This document shows positions 17,755 through 27,332 of a DNA stretch of 64,000 bases, piece by piece. The stretch comes from Candidatus Zhuqueibacterota bacterium (GTDB lineage: Bacteria > Zhuqueibacterota > Zhuqueibacteria > Residuimicrobiales > Oceaniaggregativiventaceae). A program made the translations under genes and the position numbers. The stretch is from NCBI GenBank assembly GCA_014728115.1, contig WJME01000218.1:57443-121442 (forward strand), read 5' to 3'. The notes under the pieces were generated by a model. That model was not told the origin of the DNA, searched no databases, and saw nothing but the letters and a program-made list of their open reading frames with translations. The first letter of the stretch is position 1, and every line of letters starts with the position of its first letter.

Positions 17755-18840
17755 ATGGCAAACCTTTTTGGCAAAGAGATGGACCGGCAGCAGGTTTTAG
17801 ATCATGTAGGCGATATGACACAACTTGCAGGGATCCGTCCGGTCGAGCTGACAAATGGACCTGAGAACAGAGTCCGTGCCTTGTGTGTTCATACCGGATC
17901 GGGGCTGGAATTTATGGTTTTGCCCGATCGCTGCCTGGATATTTTTGAGTGTAAATTCCAGGGCGCTTCTCTGACATGGCATTCGCCAGCTGGCGCTGTG
18001 TCTCCGGTGTATTATGATCCGCATGATATAGGATGGTTATGGTCTATGCCCGGCGGATTGATGGTCACTTGCGGATTAACGAACGTGGGCCCTCCTGACA
18101 ATGATGACAATGAAGAGCTGGGGTTGCATGGACGGATCTCAAATGTGCCTGCAAGAGATGTAGCCTATGGGGGAGAATGGGAACATGATGAATATATCCT
18201 CTGGATAAGTGGTGAGATGCGTGAAGCAAAAATTTTTGGTCCCAATCTTGTTTTAAACCGAACCATTCGATGCCACATGGGCGAATCTACTTTGCGTATC
18301 AAGGATGTCGTTGAAAATCAGGGATATGAATCAACCCCTTTGATGATCCTCTATCACTGCAATATGGGATTTCCTTTGCTTGATGATGGAACACAACTCA
18401 TCGGTGTGATAAATGAGGTTGAAGCCAGAGATCGCGAGGCTGAACAGGGATTGGATCTTTTTGATGAATTTGTGTCTCCAATCAGTCATTTTAACGAACA
18501 AGTGTTTTATATCGATCAGGATACAGATGACCAGGGATTGGTGCGAGTCGCTCTGGTCAACCGAAAATTCAATATGAATCAGGGTTTGGGTGTCTATCTC
18601 TCTTATCCAAAGGAAGAGATGCCAGAGTATACAGAGTGGAGAATGCTCTCAAAAGGAACGTTTGTCGTCGGAATGGAACCTGGTAATTGTCGTCCGGAAG
18701 GTAGAAGTGAGGCTCGTCGTCGCGGAGCCCTGCAGATGATAGAACCGGGTGAAAAAAGATCCTTTCATCTCGAGATCGGTGTGCTGGCTTCTAATCATGA
18801 AATTCGTGCCTTTGAATCAAAAATGCGAGGACTGGTCTAG
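17755..18840 (+). CDS. DUF4432 family protein, aldose epimerase-like
   Basis: A 361-residue cytoplasmic protein of the DUF4432 family, a galactose-mutarotase-like beta-sandwich. Typical segments are VLPDRCLDIFECKFQGASLTWHSP, GLMVTCGLTNVG, GLHGRISNVPA and LYHCNMGFPLLDDG. His in GLHGR and in LYHCN fit the mutarotase active site. Such proteins are thought to interconvert or bind sugar epimers. A longer frame begins at 17632, but ATG 17755 with GGGGTG before it gives the normal N-terminus (MANLFGKE). Its stop overlaps the stop of the next, opposing gene by 4 bases. Confidence 0.8.
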   Translation: MANLFGKEMDRQQVLDHVGDMTQLAGIRPVELTNGPENRVRALCVHTGSGLEFMVLPDRCLDIFECKFQGASLTWHSPAGAVSPVYYDPHDIGWLWSMPGGLMVTCGLTNVGPPDNDDNEELGLHGRISNVPARDVAYGGEWEHDEYILWISGEMREAKIFGPNLVLNRTIRCHMGESTLRIKDVVENQGYESTPLMILYHCNMGFPLLDDGTQLIGVINEVEARDREAEQGLDLFDEFVSPISHFNEQVFYIDQDTDDQGLVRVALVNRKFNMNQGLGVYLSYPKEEMPEYTEWRMLSKGTFVVGMEPGNCRPEGRSEARRRGALQMIEPGEKRSFHLEIGVLASNHEIRAFESKMRGLV

Positions 18841-19688
18841 TTTGCCGATTGCTGCATGGACTGTGTTTGCGTTTCGAGTTTAGTATAATCCAACTCTGAG
18901 CCCATCATACTATGGGGAATCATGAATATAACCAGTGTCGTGATTGCCGCGAAAAGAGCCCACCCTTTGGCTTTGGGGCGTTTTCTTAGCATAAAATAGG
19001 CAATGATCCATGCAATCAGGGCAATCAGTGTTTTATTGTCAGTCAAATCGGTGCCAAAAGGAAAACCTGTCCAATATGCATCAAATGCATATTTTTGTAC
19101 CAGAGGACCCATAATCATCCCCCCAATAAATAGAAAGACAAGGGTCCAGGCAGTATATAATGTCAGGTTTTCGTGAGAAAAGAGAGCTTCCAGCCCTGTT
19201 CGTGTGGAAACCAGCATAGCAGTGAAGATAAAAAGAATGTGAGGGATGAGAACTGCAGCGGGAACATCACCTTTGAAGCGAGTGATGGCCGTTTCAGATT
19301 GGGGAATAGTGATTGATATATCGTCGTTCTTCAACTCTATATAGTATTCTACTTTTCCGGCAGGAGGCTGATGCGGAATAGATGAATGAACAAGACTGTC
19401 ATCGCGCATCATCGGTCGGCTGGTCCAGTCATCCAGGGATTTGTACCTTCTAAAATATAGTTTGCTTGTGATGGTCGTATCGGAGATGACCAGTTCCACA
19501 GGCATATCGCCCTCTCCCCCGTGACTGCGCAATAATTTATAATCGATCTCAGTGCCTGCGAATTCAATATTGTTTTCTATTGGATAGGTTGGGCCTGTTT
19601 TCCGTTGGTATATAGCAGATCCAATCGTAATAAGGAGTGCCAGTATCCAAAGACCGAGTGATTTGAGCCAATTCATAGAGTTTTCCAT
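18837..19688 (-). CDS. Membrane protein of unknown function
   Basis: A 283-residue protein that I do not assign to a named family. One N-terminal helix (about 8-26) is followed by a soluble domain of about 110 residues, rich in beta strands and likely periplasmic. Then come four hydrophobic helices (about 145-270) with the conserved-looking loop WTGFPFGTDLTDNKT between them. The arrangement suggests an integral membrane protein with one external domain. The start has AAGGGA upstream. Its last 4 bases overlap the end of the DUF4432 gene. Confidence 0.65.
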   Translation of the reverse strand: MENSMNWLKSLGLWILALLITIGSAIYQRKTGPTYPIENNIEFAGTEIDYKLLRSHGGEGDMPVELVISDTTITSKLYFRRYKSLDDWTSRPMMRDDSLVHSSIPHQPPAGKVEYYIELKNDDISITIPQSETAITRFKGDVPAAVLIPHILFIFTAMLVSTRTGLEALFSHENLTLYTAWTLVFLFIGGMIMGPLVQKYAFDAYWTGFPFGTDLTDNKTLIALIAWIIAYFMLRKRPKAKGWALFAAITTLVIFMIPHSMMGSELDYTKLETQTQSMQQSAN

Positions 19689-20049
19689 TCCCTTGTATAT
19701 AGACCGTAAATATAACGAGCGAACAAGAAAAAAGCAAACATTACCGGATGAGTGTCTTATTATATGTCAGATGTTGCTAAATTGCAATCGTTTTATGGAA
19801 CCTGGGTCATTCAAAGGCAGTAAAATCTAAAGCCTTGAGCGAACAAGCGATGGTTCGAGTATGTGGAATAGGGTGATTTTTTGTACTGTTTTTACAGTCA
19901 ATAATCGATCTATATTTTTCTTTTGGTTTATGGGAAAAATATTTAACTTGTAGTTCTTGTCTTTTGGAATAAACGAAATTGATAATTCGTCTAATTCATG
20001 ACCAGAGTTGACCGTCATGAATTTTCATATTCAATGAATGGAGCGTGCT
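19689..20049. other. Divergent intergenic region with inverted repeats
   Basis: 361 bases between divergent genes, expected to hold both promoters. It contains two copies of GAGCGAACAAG 120 bases apart (19717-19727 and 19837-19847), a small hairpin ACTGT-TTTT-ACAGT (19885-19898), and a longer inverted repeat at 19993-20023. No gene was found. Confidence 0.5.
19993..20023 (+). promoter_or_regulatory. Inverted repeat in the leader of the outer-membrane fusion gene
   Basis: AATTCATGAC (19993-20002) and GTCATGAATT (20014-20023) are perfect 10-base arms around 11 bases, ending 26 bases before the ATG at 20050. It could be an operator or an mRNA stem near the ribosome binding site. Confidence 0.4.
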
Positions 20050-23000
20050 ATGAAAGCAAAATATATTTTTGTCATGGCTGCAATAATACTGTTGACCCTC
20101 AGTGGCGTACACGCTCAGTACTATTTTGGCAAAAACAAGGTCCAGTATTCTGATTTTGACTGGCATTTTCTCCAGTCAGAGCATTTTGATATCTATTTTA
20201 CCGATGGTGGTAAAGAGATTGCAACCTTTACAGCTCAGGTGGCTGAGGATAGTTATGTCGAATTGGTCAAAAATTTGCGTTATGAATTGGTTGATCGCAT
20301 CAAGATTATCGTATATAACAGTCATAATGATTTTGGTCAGACCAACGTCGATCTCAGTCCTCCTGAAGAAGGTGTCGGTGGTTTTACTGAATTTTTCAAA
20401 AACCGTGTGGTTATTCCCTACGAGGGTGAATGGGAAAAGTTCCGTCATGTGATTCATCACGAATTGACACATGCTTATATGCTTCAAATGCTGTATGGTG
20501 CAGGTGTCCAATCCATCATCACAGGGATGACTCAATTACAGTTGCCGTTGTGGTTGATAGAAGGATTAGCTGAATTCCAGAGCCGCGGATGGGATATTGA
20601 AAGCGATATGTTTATGCGTGATGCCACCCTCAATGGCTATGTGCCCCCCATCCCATATTTAAATGCTTATATGGCTTACAAAGGCGGACAATCAGTGCTC
20701 CATTTTCTTGCCGATCGATATGGACAGGAGAAAATTGGTGAGATCATGGGAAAAATCAAGATCAACAAGAGTGTTGAAGCCGGTTTCAGGCAGGCTATTG
20801 GCATGAAGATTGAAGATTTGACTGAAAAGTGGCACCGTGAACTCAAAAGAACGTATTGGCCTGATGTTGAAAATCGTGAGGAACCGGAAGAATTTGCCAA
20901 ACGACTGACTGACCATCGGGAGGATAGAAATTTTATTAATACAAGTCCGGCTGTCAGTAATCGCGGAGATAAAGTCGCTTTTATTTCAGACAAGGACGAT
21001 TTCTTTGATATTTATCTCATGAGTGCTATTGACGGCCAAATGCTGGGTAAACTTGTCCGTGGGCAACGCGCCGGTAATCTGGAAGAGTTGAAATGGTTGC
21101 GTGGGCCTAATATTTCATGGAGCCCGGACGATAAGATGATCATTTTCACAGCCAAAGCCGGGGAGGAAGATGCCCTGCATTTTGTGGATGTAAAAGAAGC
21201 GGAAATTGTCAAAAGCGTTCAGCTAAATCTGGATGGCATTTATAACTCTGCCTGGAGCCCTGATGGAAATCAAATTGCATTTATGGGGATCAAAGATGGC
21301 CAAGGTGATCTCTATATTTATAATTTAAACACCGAAGAATTGGTCCAGCTCACAGATGATATCTTTAGCAATATCGAGCCGCGTTGGTCGCCTGACGGTA
21401 GCAAGTTGATCTTTGCCAGCGATAGAGGCCCATACCTTATGGATAATATCCCTGCAGGTATCATGCCATTTGATATTGCGGATATGAAAAATTATGATCT
21501 CTATGAGATCACAATCGATACTAAAGAAATGCGTCGCGTGGTTGAATCTGATTTTGCCGAAAACACACCGATTTACAGTCCGGACGGAAAAAAGATTGCC
21601 TTTGTCTCAGACCGATCCGGTGTCAGCAATATCTATATCAAGGATATGGAAACAGATCAAGAATGGCCGATCACCGATGTTTTAACGGGTGTTTATCAGC
21701 CCAGTTGGGGTGGTGAAGCCAATCGTATGGCTTTTGTGACGTTTTATTTTGGCGGTTATGATCTCTTTCAGCTTAAAAATCCTCTCGATATCAAGCCCGG
21801 TGATGTAACCGTAGAAGAAACCGCCTTTGTAAAATCACTCAAAGAGAATAAGCAACAGTTGGCCGAGGCCACCGGCGAGATAGACCAAGCGCTGGCAGAA
21901 GAAGAAAAGAAATATCGTAATTTTGTCTTTGATGATGCGTTTGCTCAAGGAAATATCGAGCCCGATCAGGAATCGAAAAGTGTATTTCTGGATTCGTCTT
22001 CTTATATCTTGCCCACAGGGGATTACAAGGTTCATAATTATGAGGTGAAATTTTCCCCGGACCTGGTCTATGGTTCAGTTGGATATAATCAGTTTTTCGG
22101 TACTCAAGGATATACCAATATCCTGCTCTCGGATGTGTTGGGCAATCATCGAATCAATATCGCGGCTAATCTGTTTGGCGATTTTAAAAATGCCGATTAT
22201 GCTCTGAGTTATTTCTACCTGCCAAAGCGCTACGATATTGGCGGGGGGGTATATCATAATGCCTACTATTTTTGGTCACAATCTTTGGGATGGGTAAGGG
22301 ATCGCAATTATGGTCTGAGTATGTCCGTCATTAATCCGTTCAATAAATATGAACGGATCAGTTACGGTCTCGCTTTGAGAGGCATCAGTCGTACGTATAT
22401 GGATTTGCCTGATGATTTGGTAGATTTCTTTGTGGATGAAGGCTTTATTTCGCCACGAAATCGTTATTTCTTACTCAACAATCTTGTATATACCAAAGAT
22501 ACCACGATATGGGGGTATACAGGACCAGCTAACGGATCTCGCTATGGTATGAATATTTCATACAGTCCAAAGCTAGGCAAGGATGGATTAGGGTTCGTGA
22601 CCCTGCGTGGAGATTATCGCAAATATTTCCGTATTACTTCTGGATATACCTTTGCCATGCGCGGGGCAGGTGGTGCCAGTTTTGGAGAGCATCCACAAAA
22701 ATTTTTCCTGGGCGGTCTGTCGAATTGGCTCAATCGCGATTATTACGGGGGCTTGAGAATAGACAAGGTTGAAGAGATCTATTTTGCTTCATTTGAAATG
22801 CCATTGCGCGGAGCCGATTATTATACACAGGAAGGAAATCGTTTCCTGATGGCGAATTTAGAGTTCCGCTTTCCGTTAATTCGCCAATTATCCATGGGAT
22901 TTCCCCTTCCCATTACTTTCTTTAATGTCGGTGGAGCCTTGTTTACGGATATGGGGGTTGCCTGGGATCAGGGTGACGATGTGCAATTTTTCAAGAAAAG

Positions 23001-23166
23001 CCCCAGTGGATTATTCCAAACCGATGATGTTTTTGCCAGCATTGGTTTTGGAATCCGGCTGAACGTTGGATTTTTCTTGTTGCGTTATGATCTGGCCTGG
23101 CCAACCAATTTTTATAGCACAAACTCTTCGCCCCGATCCTTGTGGTCTCTTGGCGCTGATTTTTAA
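20050..23166 (+). CDS. Peptidase MA-like / TolB-like propeller / outer-membrane barrel fusion
   Basis: A 1038-residue exported protein in three parts. First, after a signal peptide (ending GVHAQ), a gluzincin peptidase domain with VIHHELTHAY (HELTH at 137-141) and WLIEGLAEFQSRG (Glu at 171 and 175 as candidate third ligands). Second, from about 285 to 600, a PD40/TolB-like propeller with repeats such as ISWSPDDKMIIFTAK, SAWSPDGNQIAFMG, PRWSPDGSKLIFASDRG and YSPDGKKIAFVSDRSG. Third, from about 665, a BamA/surface-antigen-like barrel ending in GADF. It probably sits in the outer membrane. ATG 20050 is chosen for the signal peptide and a GGAG 7-10 bases upstream. Family members occur in KSB1- and Calditrichota-like genomes. 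Confidence 0.85.
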   Translation: MKAKYIFVMAAIILLTLSGVHAQYYFGKNKVQYSDFDWHFLQSEHFDIYFTDGGKEIATFTAQVAEDSYVELVKNLRYELVDRIKIIVYNSHNDFGQTNVDLSPPEEGVGGFTEFFKNRVVIPYEGEWEKFRHVIHHELTHAYMLQMLYGAGVQSIITGMTQLQLPLWLIEGLAEFQSRGWDIESDMFMRDATLNGYVPPIPYLNAYMAYKGGQSVLHFLADRYGQEKIGEIMGKIKINKSVEAGFRQAIGMKIEDLTEKWHRELKRTYWPDVENREEPEEFAKRLTDHREDRNFINTSPAVSNRGDKVAFISDKDDFFDIYLMSAIDGQMLGKLVRGQRAGNLEELKWLRGPNISWSPDDKMIIFTAKAGEEDALHFVDVKEAEIVKSVQLNLDGIYNSAWSPDGNQIAFMGIKDGQGDLYIYNLNTEELVQLTDDIFSNIEPRWSPDGSKLIFASDRGPYLMDNIPAGIMPFDIADMKNYDLYEITIDTKEMRRVVESDFAENTPIYSPDGKKIAFVSDRSGVSNIYIKDMETDQEWPITDVLTGVYQPSWGGEANRMAFVTFYFGGYDLFQLKNPLDIKPGDVTVEETAFVKSLKENKQQLAEATGEIDQALAEEEKKYRNFVFDDAFAQGNIEPDQESKSVFLDSSSYILPTGDYKVHNYEVKFSPDLVYGSVGYNQFFGTQGYTNILLSDVLGNHRINIAANLFGDFKNADYALSYFYLPKRYDIGGGVYHNAYYFWSQSLGWVRDRNYGLSMSVINPFNKYERISYGLALRGISRTYMDLPDDLVDFFVDEGFISPRNRYFLLNNLVYTKDTTIWGYTGPANGSRYGMNISYSPKLGKDGLGFVTLRGDYRKYFRITSGYTFAMRGAGGASFGEHPQKFFLGGLSNWLNRDYYGGLRIDKVEEIYFASFEMPLRGADYYTQEGNRFLMANLEFRFPLIRQLSMGFPLPITFFNVGGALFTDMGVAWDQGDDVQFFKKSPSGLFQTDDVFASIGFGIRLNVGFFLLRYDLAWPTNFYSTNSSPRSLWSLGADF

Positions 23167-23170
23167 TTCG

Positions 23171-23205
23171 AGCCGGATTCGGTTATGCCGAATCCGGCTT
23201 TGTTA
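23171..23205 (+). terminator. Rho-independent terminator after the outer-membrane fusion gene
   Basis: A perfect 12-base stem AGCCGGATTCGG (23171-23182) and its complement (23188-23199) around TTATG, followed by TTGTT. The loop contains the first in-frame ATG of the next gene, which argues against that ATG as a start. Confidence 0.8.
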
Positions 23206-23229
23206 ACAAAACGCATAGAGGTGCAGGTT

Positions 23230-25074
23230 GTGAAGGAGCCTTTTCTCGATCGACTGGAACATTCGATATTGGTATGTGATGGCGCCATGGGTACAATGCT
23301 CTATGCCAGTGGAGTTTATATCAATCGTTGCTTTGATGAGATGAATCTCTCAGAGCCAAACAAGGTGCTGGATGTACATAAAAAATATGTAGCCGCACGT
23401 GCAGATATTTTAGAAACCAATACCTTTGGGGCCAATGAGTTCAAACTCAAAGCACATGGATTGGAACAGTCCCTTTTTGACATCAACAAACGGGGGGCAG
23501 AGCTTGCTCGCGAAGCGTGTGAGGATCGACTTTATGTTGCTGGCTCAATAGGTCCGCTTGGGCTACAAATCGAACCTCTGGGCAAGCTCAGTTTGCATAC
23601 GGCTCAGGATGCCTTTACCAACCAGGCAAAGGGTCTTTTGGCTGGCGGGGTGGATCTGTTTATTCTGGAAACGTTTTTAGATCGCAATGAAATCATTACA
23701 GCGATCAAAGCCATACGGTCACTCTCTCCCGAGATACCCATCATCGCTCAAATGACCTTCAGTGACCAGGGGCGTACGCCGCTGGGTGCAGATCCCGATA
23801 TCGTGGCACGGGATTTAATCCATGCTGGAGCTCATGTTGTAGGGGCTAATTGTTCTGTAGGACCTCGCCCCATGCTCGATGTGATAGAAAAGTACCATCG
23901 TCATGGCGCCCGCTTTATTTCTGCCCAGCCCAATGCCGGAAATCCACGACTTGTGGAGGGACGATACATTTACATGTCCACTCCGGAATATCATGCCGAG
24001 TTTGCACGACGTTTTATCACTGCCGGAGCCAATATCGTCGGCGGATGTTGTGGAACGACAGATACGCATATTCGGGCCATCGTCAACGCCGTAAGGGCGA
24101 TGCAACCTCGCAAACCCACTGTAACGGTTACTGAAAAACCCAAATCTGCGCCAGAGGTACAACCCGTGCCTCGCGATCTAAAATCGGCCCTGGCGGGCCG
24201 AATTGGACGCAGATTTGTGGTGTCTGTCGAGGTCGTGGCACCCAGGGGGATTAATCCCAACACGGTCGTCGAGGGCATAAAAAAACTTGTTGGGTTTGGA
24301 GTAGATGCGATTAATATCCCAGATGGACCCAGGGCATCATCACGAATGTCGCATTTGGCTCTGGCGCAAATCATCGAAAAAAGTTTGCCTGTTGAAACGA
24401 TTATTCATTATTGCTGTCGGGACCGCAATGTGCTTGGCATGCAATCCGATTTGTTAGGAGCATGGGCTTTGGGTTTGCGCAATATTTTGGCCATTACAGG
24501 TGATCCTCCCAAACTGGGGGACTATCCGGACGCAACAGCGGTTTTTGATGTCGATGCCATTGGTCTGACCCGGATCATTCGTGGATTGAATGAAGGCTAT
24601 GATATTGCAGGGAATCCGATTGGTATGCCTACAGCATGGCATATCGGTGTTGGAGCCAATCCCGGGGCTGTTGATTTGGAATTGGAAATCGATCGTTTAT
24701 ATCAAAAAGCAGAAGCTGGTGCCGAGTATATTCTCACTCAACCTGTTTTTGATGTAAAAGACCTGACCAGATTTTTGGATCGTACCAGAGACTTGGATTT
24801 GCCTATTCTGGCGGGAATCATGCCCTTGATGAGTTACCGCACGGTCGAGTTTTTGAATAATGAGGTTCCTGGCGTCACTGTACCTGTCTCTGTCGCCAGG
24901 CAAATGGAAAAAGCTTCAGACAAGACAGAGGCCCAAAAAATAGGTATTCGCGTGGCCCAACAGGCGATTATCGATTCCAAATCCCTATCGAGAATAAAAG
25001 GCATTTATCTTATGCCCCCTTTTAGCAAGGATAAATACGATCTGGCAATAGAAGTTCTGAATGTATTGCTTTAA
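23230..25074 (+). CDS. Bifunctional homocysteine S-methyltransferase / methylenetetrahydrofolate reductase
   Basis: A 614-residue YitJ-type fusion. The N-terminal half is a homocysteine methyltransferase with CDGAMGTML (16-24), ETNTFGAN, and the zinc thiolates Cys 208 (GANCSVGP) and Cys 273-274 (GGCCGTTD). The C-terminal half, from about 320, is a MetF-like barrel with LAITGDPPKLGDYPDA and ILTQPVFDV. It would reduce methylene-THF and help remethylate homocysteine to methionine. An in-frame ATG at 23185 lies in the upstream terminator loop; GTG 23230, preceded by AGAGGTG, gives the family-like N-terminus VKEPFLDRLEHSILVCDGAMG and is preferred. Confidence 0.88.
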   Translation: MKEPFLDRLEHSILVCDGAMGTMLYASGVYINRCFDEMNLSEPNKVLDVHKKYVAARADILETNTFGANEFKLKAHGLEQSLFDINKRGAELAREACEDRLYVAGSIGPLGLQIEPLGKLSLHTAQDAFTNQAKGLLAGGVDLFILETFLDRNEIITAIKAIRSLSPEIPIIAQMTFSDQGRTPLGADPDIVARDLIHAGAHVVGANCSVGPRPMLDVIEKYHRHGARFISAQPNAGNPRLVEGRYIYMSTPEYHAEFARRFITAGANIVGGCCGTTDTHIRAIVNAVRAMQPRKPTVTVTEKPKSAPEVQPVPRDLKSALAGRIGRRFVVSVEVVAPRGINPNTVVEGIKKLVGFGVDAINIPDGPRASSRMSHLALAQIIEKSLPVETIIHYCCRDRNVLGMQSDLLGAWALGLRNILAITGDPPKLGDYPDATAVFDVDAIGLTRIIRGLNEGYDIAGNPIGMPTAWHIGVGANPGAVDLELEIDRLYQKAEAGAEYILTQPVFDVKDLTRFLDRTRDLDLPILAGIMPLMSYRTVEFLNNEVPGVTVPVSVARQMEKASDKTEAQKIGIRVAQQAIIDSKSLSRIKGIYLMPPFSKDKYDLAIEVLNVLL

Positions 25075-25093
25075 CCAGCTATGGATATTACTT

Positions 25094-26374
25094 ATGAATA
25101 TAAAAATCAAAAGCATGTGTTTTTTTGTTTTGTTGATGGTGGCTGTTTCTGGTACTCAACCCCTGACAAGAGGTGGACAGGGCGAACGTCGTGGAAAGAG
25201 TCCCTTTGGGCAAGAACTGTTTGCCTATAATGTTTACAAGATGGTGGATCCCTCCGATCAAACAAAAATCGCCGTTGACCTCTCTTTTTCGTTCGTCAAT
25301 GATATTTTAACTTTTTTCAAGTCGAGCGATTCGCTTTATCGGGCTGCCTATGATTTGCAGGTGATCCTGTATCGGGATGATGATACCCCTCTTTTGGATC
25401 GGATGGTCTCAAAATCCGTACATGCCCATTCTTTTGCAGAAACCAACTCTCGTACAAAAGTGATTCGTGAAAGAATCACACTGAGTATTGATCCTGGTGA
25501 TTATATGGTACGAATGTCTTTATTCGATGAAGAATCTGAAAGAAAATTACAAAGGGAACAGCCTTTAAGACTCGAAAAGCCAGGCCCTCTCATGATGAGT
25601 GATATCATCTTTGTCGATTCTATTGATTGCTCTGGCGCAATCGATGATCAATTTCTAGCAAACATCAGAGGTGTTTTTCAAACCAAAAGCTCTTTGCCAA
25701 AAGCGTTTGTAGATATCAGGCATGCTGAAAATTCTGATTCCGGGACGATAAGATATGTGGTGAGTGACGAAAATAAGAAACGCATTGAAACACAGATAAT
25801 TGATCTGAAAAACCCTCCGGAACTTCAGCGTGTGTGTCTCGATTTGTCCGGTGTGGACCAGCCGGGCAGATATACCTTGAAGGTACAGCTCAAAGTCGAT
25901 AAACGCTTTGTAACGAAGGAAAGCGAATTCCACATTAACTGGGGAGAGTTGGTGTTTCAGGAGGGCAATTTGGATTTAGCCATTGAGCAATTGTCTATGA
26001 TTGCCGGCGGTGATGCCATTGATCCAATACATAATGCAGAAACCCTTGAGCAAAAAAGATTATTGTTTGAAGAGTTTTGGAAAGAACGAGATCCTACTCC
26101 TGGTACTGAGCCCAATGAATTGAAAAATGAGTTTTTCAGGCGTATCGATTTTAGCAATAGAAATTTTTCTGTTATGGCCCCCATGATTGCGGGATGGAAA
26201 ACCGACCGGGGAAATGTTTATATTAAAAATGGTCCCCCAACCCAGGTTGAGCGCCAGCCCACGGAAATCAATATGCCAGCTGCAGAGATATGGTTTTATG
26301 CCAACCTGAACAAACGATACATTTTCTCAGACAGGAATGGGACCGGCAATTATCGACTTGTCAAGGTAGAGTAA
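25094..26374 (+). CDS. Secreted GWxTD domain protein
   Basis: A 426-residue exported protein carrying a C-terminal GWxTD domain. The name-giving motif reads GWKTDRGNVYIKNGPPTQVE (from residue 367), with EEFWKERDPTPGTEPNELKNEFFRRI before it and AEIWFY after it. The N-terminal 280 residues are beta-rich. The domain is frequent in FCB-group and Acidobacteriota genomes and has no established function. An in-frame ATG at 25061 overlaps the upstream gene; ATG 25094 begins the signal peptide and leaves a 19-base gap. It is likely co-transcribed with the methyltransferase. Confidence 0.82.
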   Translation: MNIKIKSMCFFVLLMVAVSGTQPLTRGGQGERRGKSPFGQELFAYNVYKMVDPSDQTKIAVDLSFSFVNDILTFFKSSDSLYRAAYDLQVILYRDDDTPLLDRMVSKSVHAHSFAETNSRTKVIRERITLSIDPGDYMVRMSLFDEESERKLQREQPLRLEKPGPLMMSDIIFVDSIDCSGAIDDQFLANIRGVFQTKSSLPKAFVDIRHAENSDSGTIRYVVSDENKKRIETQIIDLKNPPELQRVCLDLSGVDQPGRYTLKVQLKVDKRFVTKESEFHINWGELVFQEGNLDLAIEQLSMIAGGDAIDPIHNAETLEQKRLLFEEFWKERDPTPGTEPNELKNEFFRRIDFSNRNFSVMAPMIAGWKTDRGNVYIKNGPPTQVERQPTEINMPAAEIWFYANLNKRYIFSDRNGTGNYRLVKVE

Positions 26375-26509
26375 GAGTGCCTTTAGGGTCAGCACGAGGT
26401 AATGAGCATAGATATTTTCCTATACATTTGGGTATATTATCTGTTCAACATGAATATGGGGGTATATCACATAGGATTTATATCATATCCGCGTTCACAG
26501 GAGGATCCT

Positions 26510-27178
26510 ATGGCGAAAGCCGATTTGCATATTCACTCTATCTATTCGCCAGATGCCATTTCAAAACCCGAGTCTATTCTCGAAATGGCTGTTGAAAAGG
26601 GCATTGATGTGATTGCCATCACCGATCATGACACAGCCAATGGATGGGATCCTATTCTGGAGGCGAGCAAATATTATCCGGTAAACGTTGTTCTTGGACA
26701 GGAAATCAAAGTTTATAAAGACAATCTGATTGCAGGCGAGTTGATCTGCCTGTTTTTAGAAAAACCCTTGCCCGTTGCGATAAACACTATTCCTGACGTT
26801 ATCGCTGCTGTGGCCGAACAGGGGGGGCTGGTCAGCATTGCGCATCCATTTTCGGAGCGGAGGTCGAGGTTCCGCGGATTCGATCAAATTTCCGATTGGC
26901 AACGTATTGCTATCGAGGTCATCAATGGTCGTTCATATAATCTGCGTGACAACGAAATGGCCGAAATCATTGCTGAAAAACTCGATACCCTGATCACAGC
27001 AGGAAGCGATGCACATACACCTTTTGAGATCGGAAATGTATATCTTGAATTTGAAGGTAAAAGTATTGATGATCTGAAAAAGTCAATCATCCATCATGAT
27101 GTTTGCGCGCACGGGCGTTCATCGAGTCCGGTTTTTAGTGTGGTCTCTGAATTTGGCAGACTTGGATTAAGTGTCTAA
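26510..27178 (+). CDS. PHP domain phosphoesterase
   Basis: A 222-residue protein formed almost wholly by a PHP domain. The metal ligands are visible: DLHIHS (D5, H7, H9), ITDHDT (D39, H40, D41), IAHPF (H112) and GSDAHT (D167, H169). Stand-alone PHP proteins hydrolyse phosphate esters such as 3',5'-nucleotide bisphosphates, or histidinol phosphate. The substrate is not deducible here. Longer in-frame starts exist upstream, but GGAGG 6-10 bases before ATG 26510 and the direct MAKADLHIHS beginning decide for this one. No terminator was found after it. Confidence 0.85.
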   Translation: MAKADLHIHSIYSPDAISKPESILEMAVEKGIDVIAITDHDTANGWDPILEASKYYPVNVVLGQEIKVYKDNLIAGELICLFLEKPLPVAINTIPDVIAAVAEQGGLVSIAHPFSERRSRFRGFDQISDWQRIAIEVINGRSYNLRDNEMAEIIAEKLDTLITAGSDAHTPFEIGNVYLEFEGKSIDDLKKSIIHHDVCAHGRSSSPVFSVVSEFGRLGLSV

Positions 27179-27224
27179 TTTTCAATTTTCTTCTTTTTAC
27201 ATCATCAATTCTTCTTCTTTTTAC

Positions 27225-27254
27225 TTGAATACCACCTAACCATTTTCGTATATT
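27225..27254 (+). promoter_or_regulatory. Possible promoter of the sugar-transport operon
   Basis: TTGAAT (27225-27230), 18 bases, then TATATT (27249-27254) resembles a housekeeping promoter 79 bases before the permease start. It follows a pyrimidine-rich stretch with repeated TTCTTCTTTTTAC. This is motif evidence only. Confidence 0.35.
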
Positions 27255-27332
27255 TCATAAAGAGATTTGTTTTTTGAAGTCGTATTCATTTCTTCTCCGG
27301 CTTTACCAAACCCGAATATGAAAAAGGGGTGT

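Noticed and set aside
19717..19847. Two copies of GAGCGAACAAG 120 bases apart, considered as an attachment site or operator pair.
   Set aside because: Only two 11-base copies with no element between them; could be chance.
27181..27224. Pyrimidine-rich direct repeat TTCTTCTTTTTAC considered as an element or array.
   Set aside because: Low-complexity sequence in an intergenic gap, with only two partial copies.
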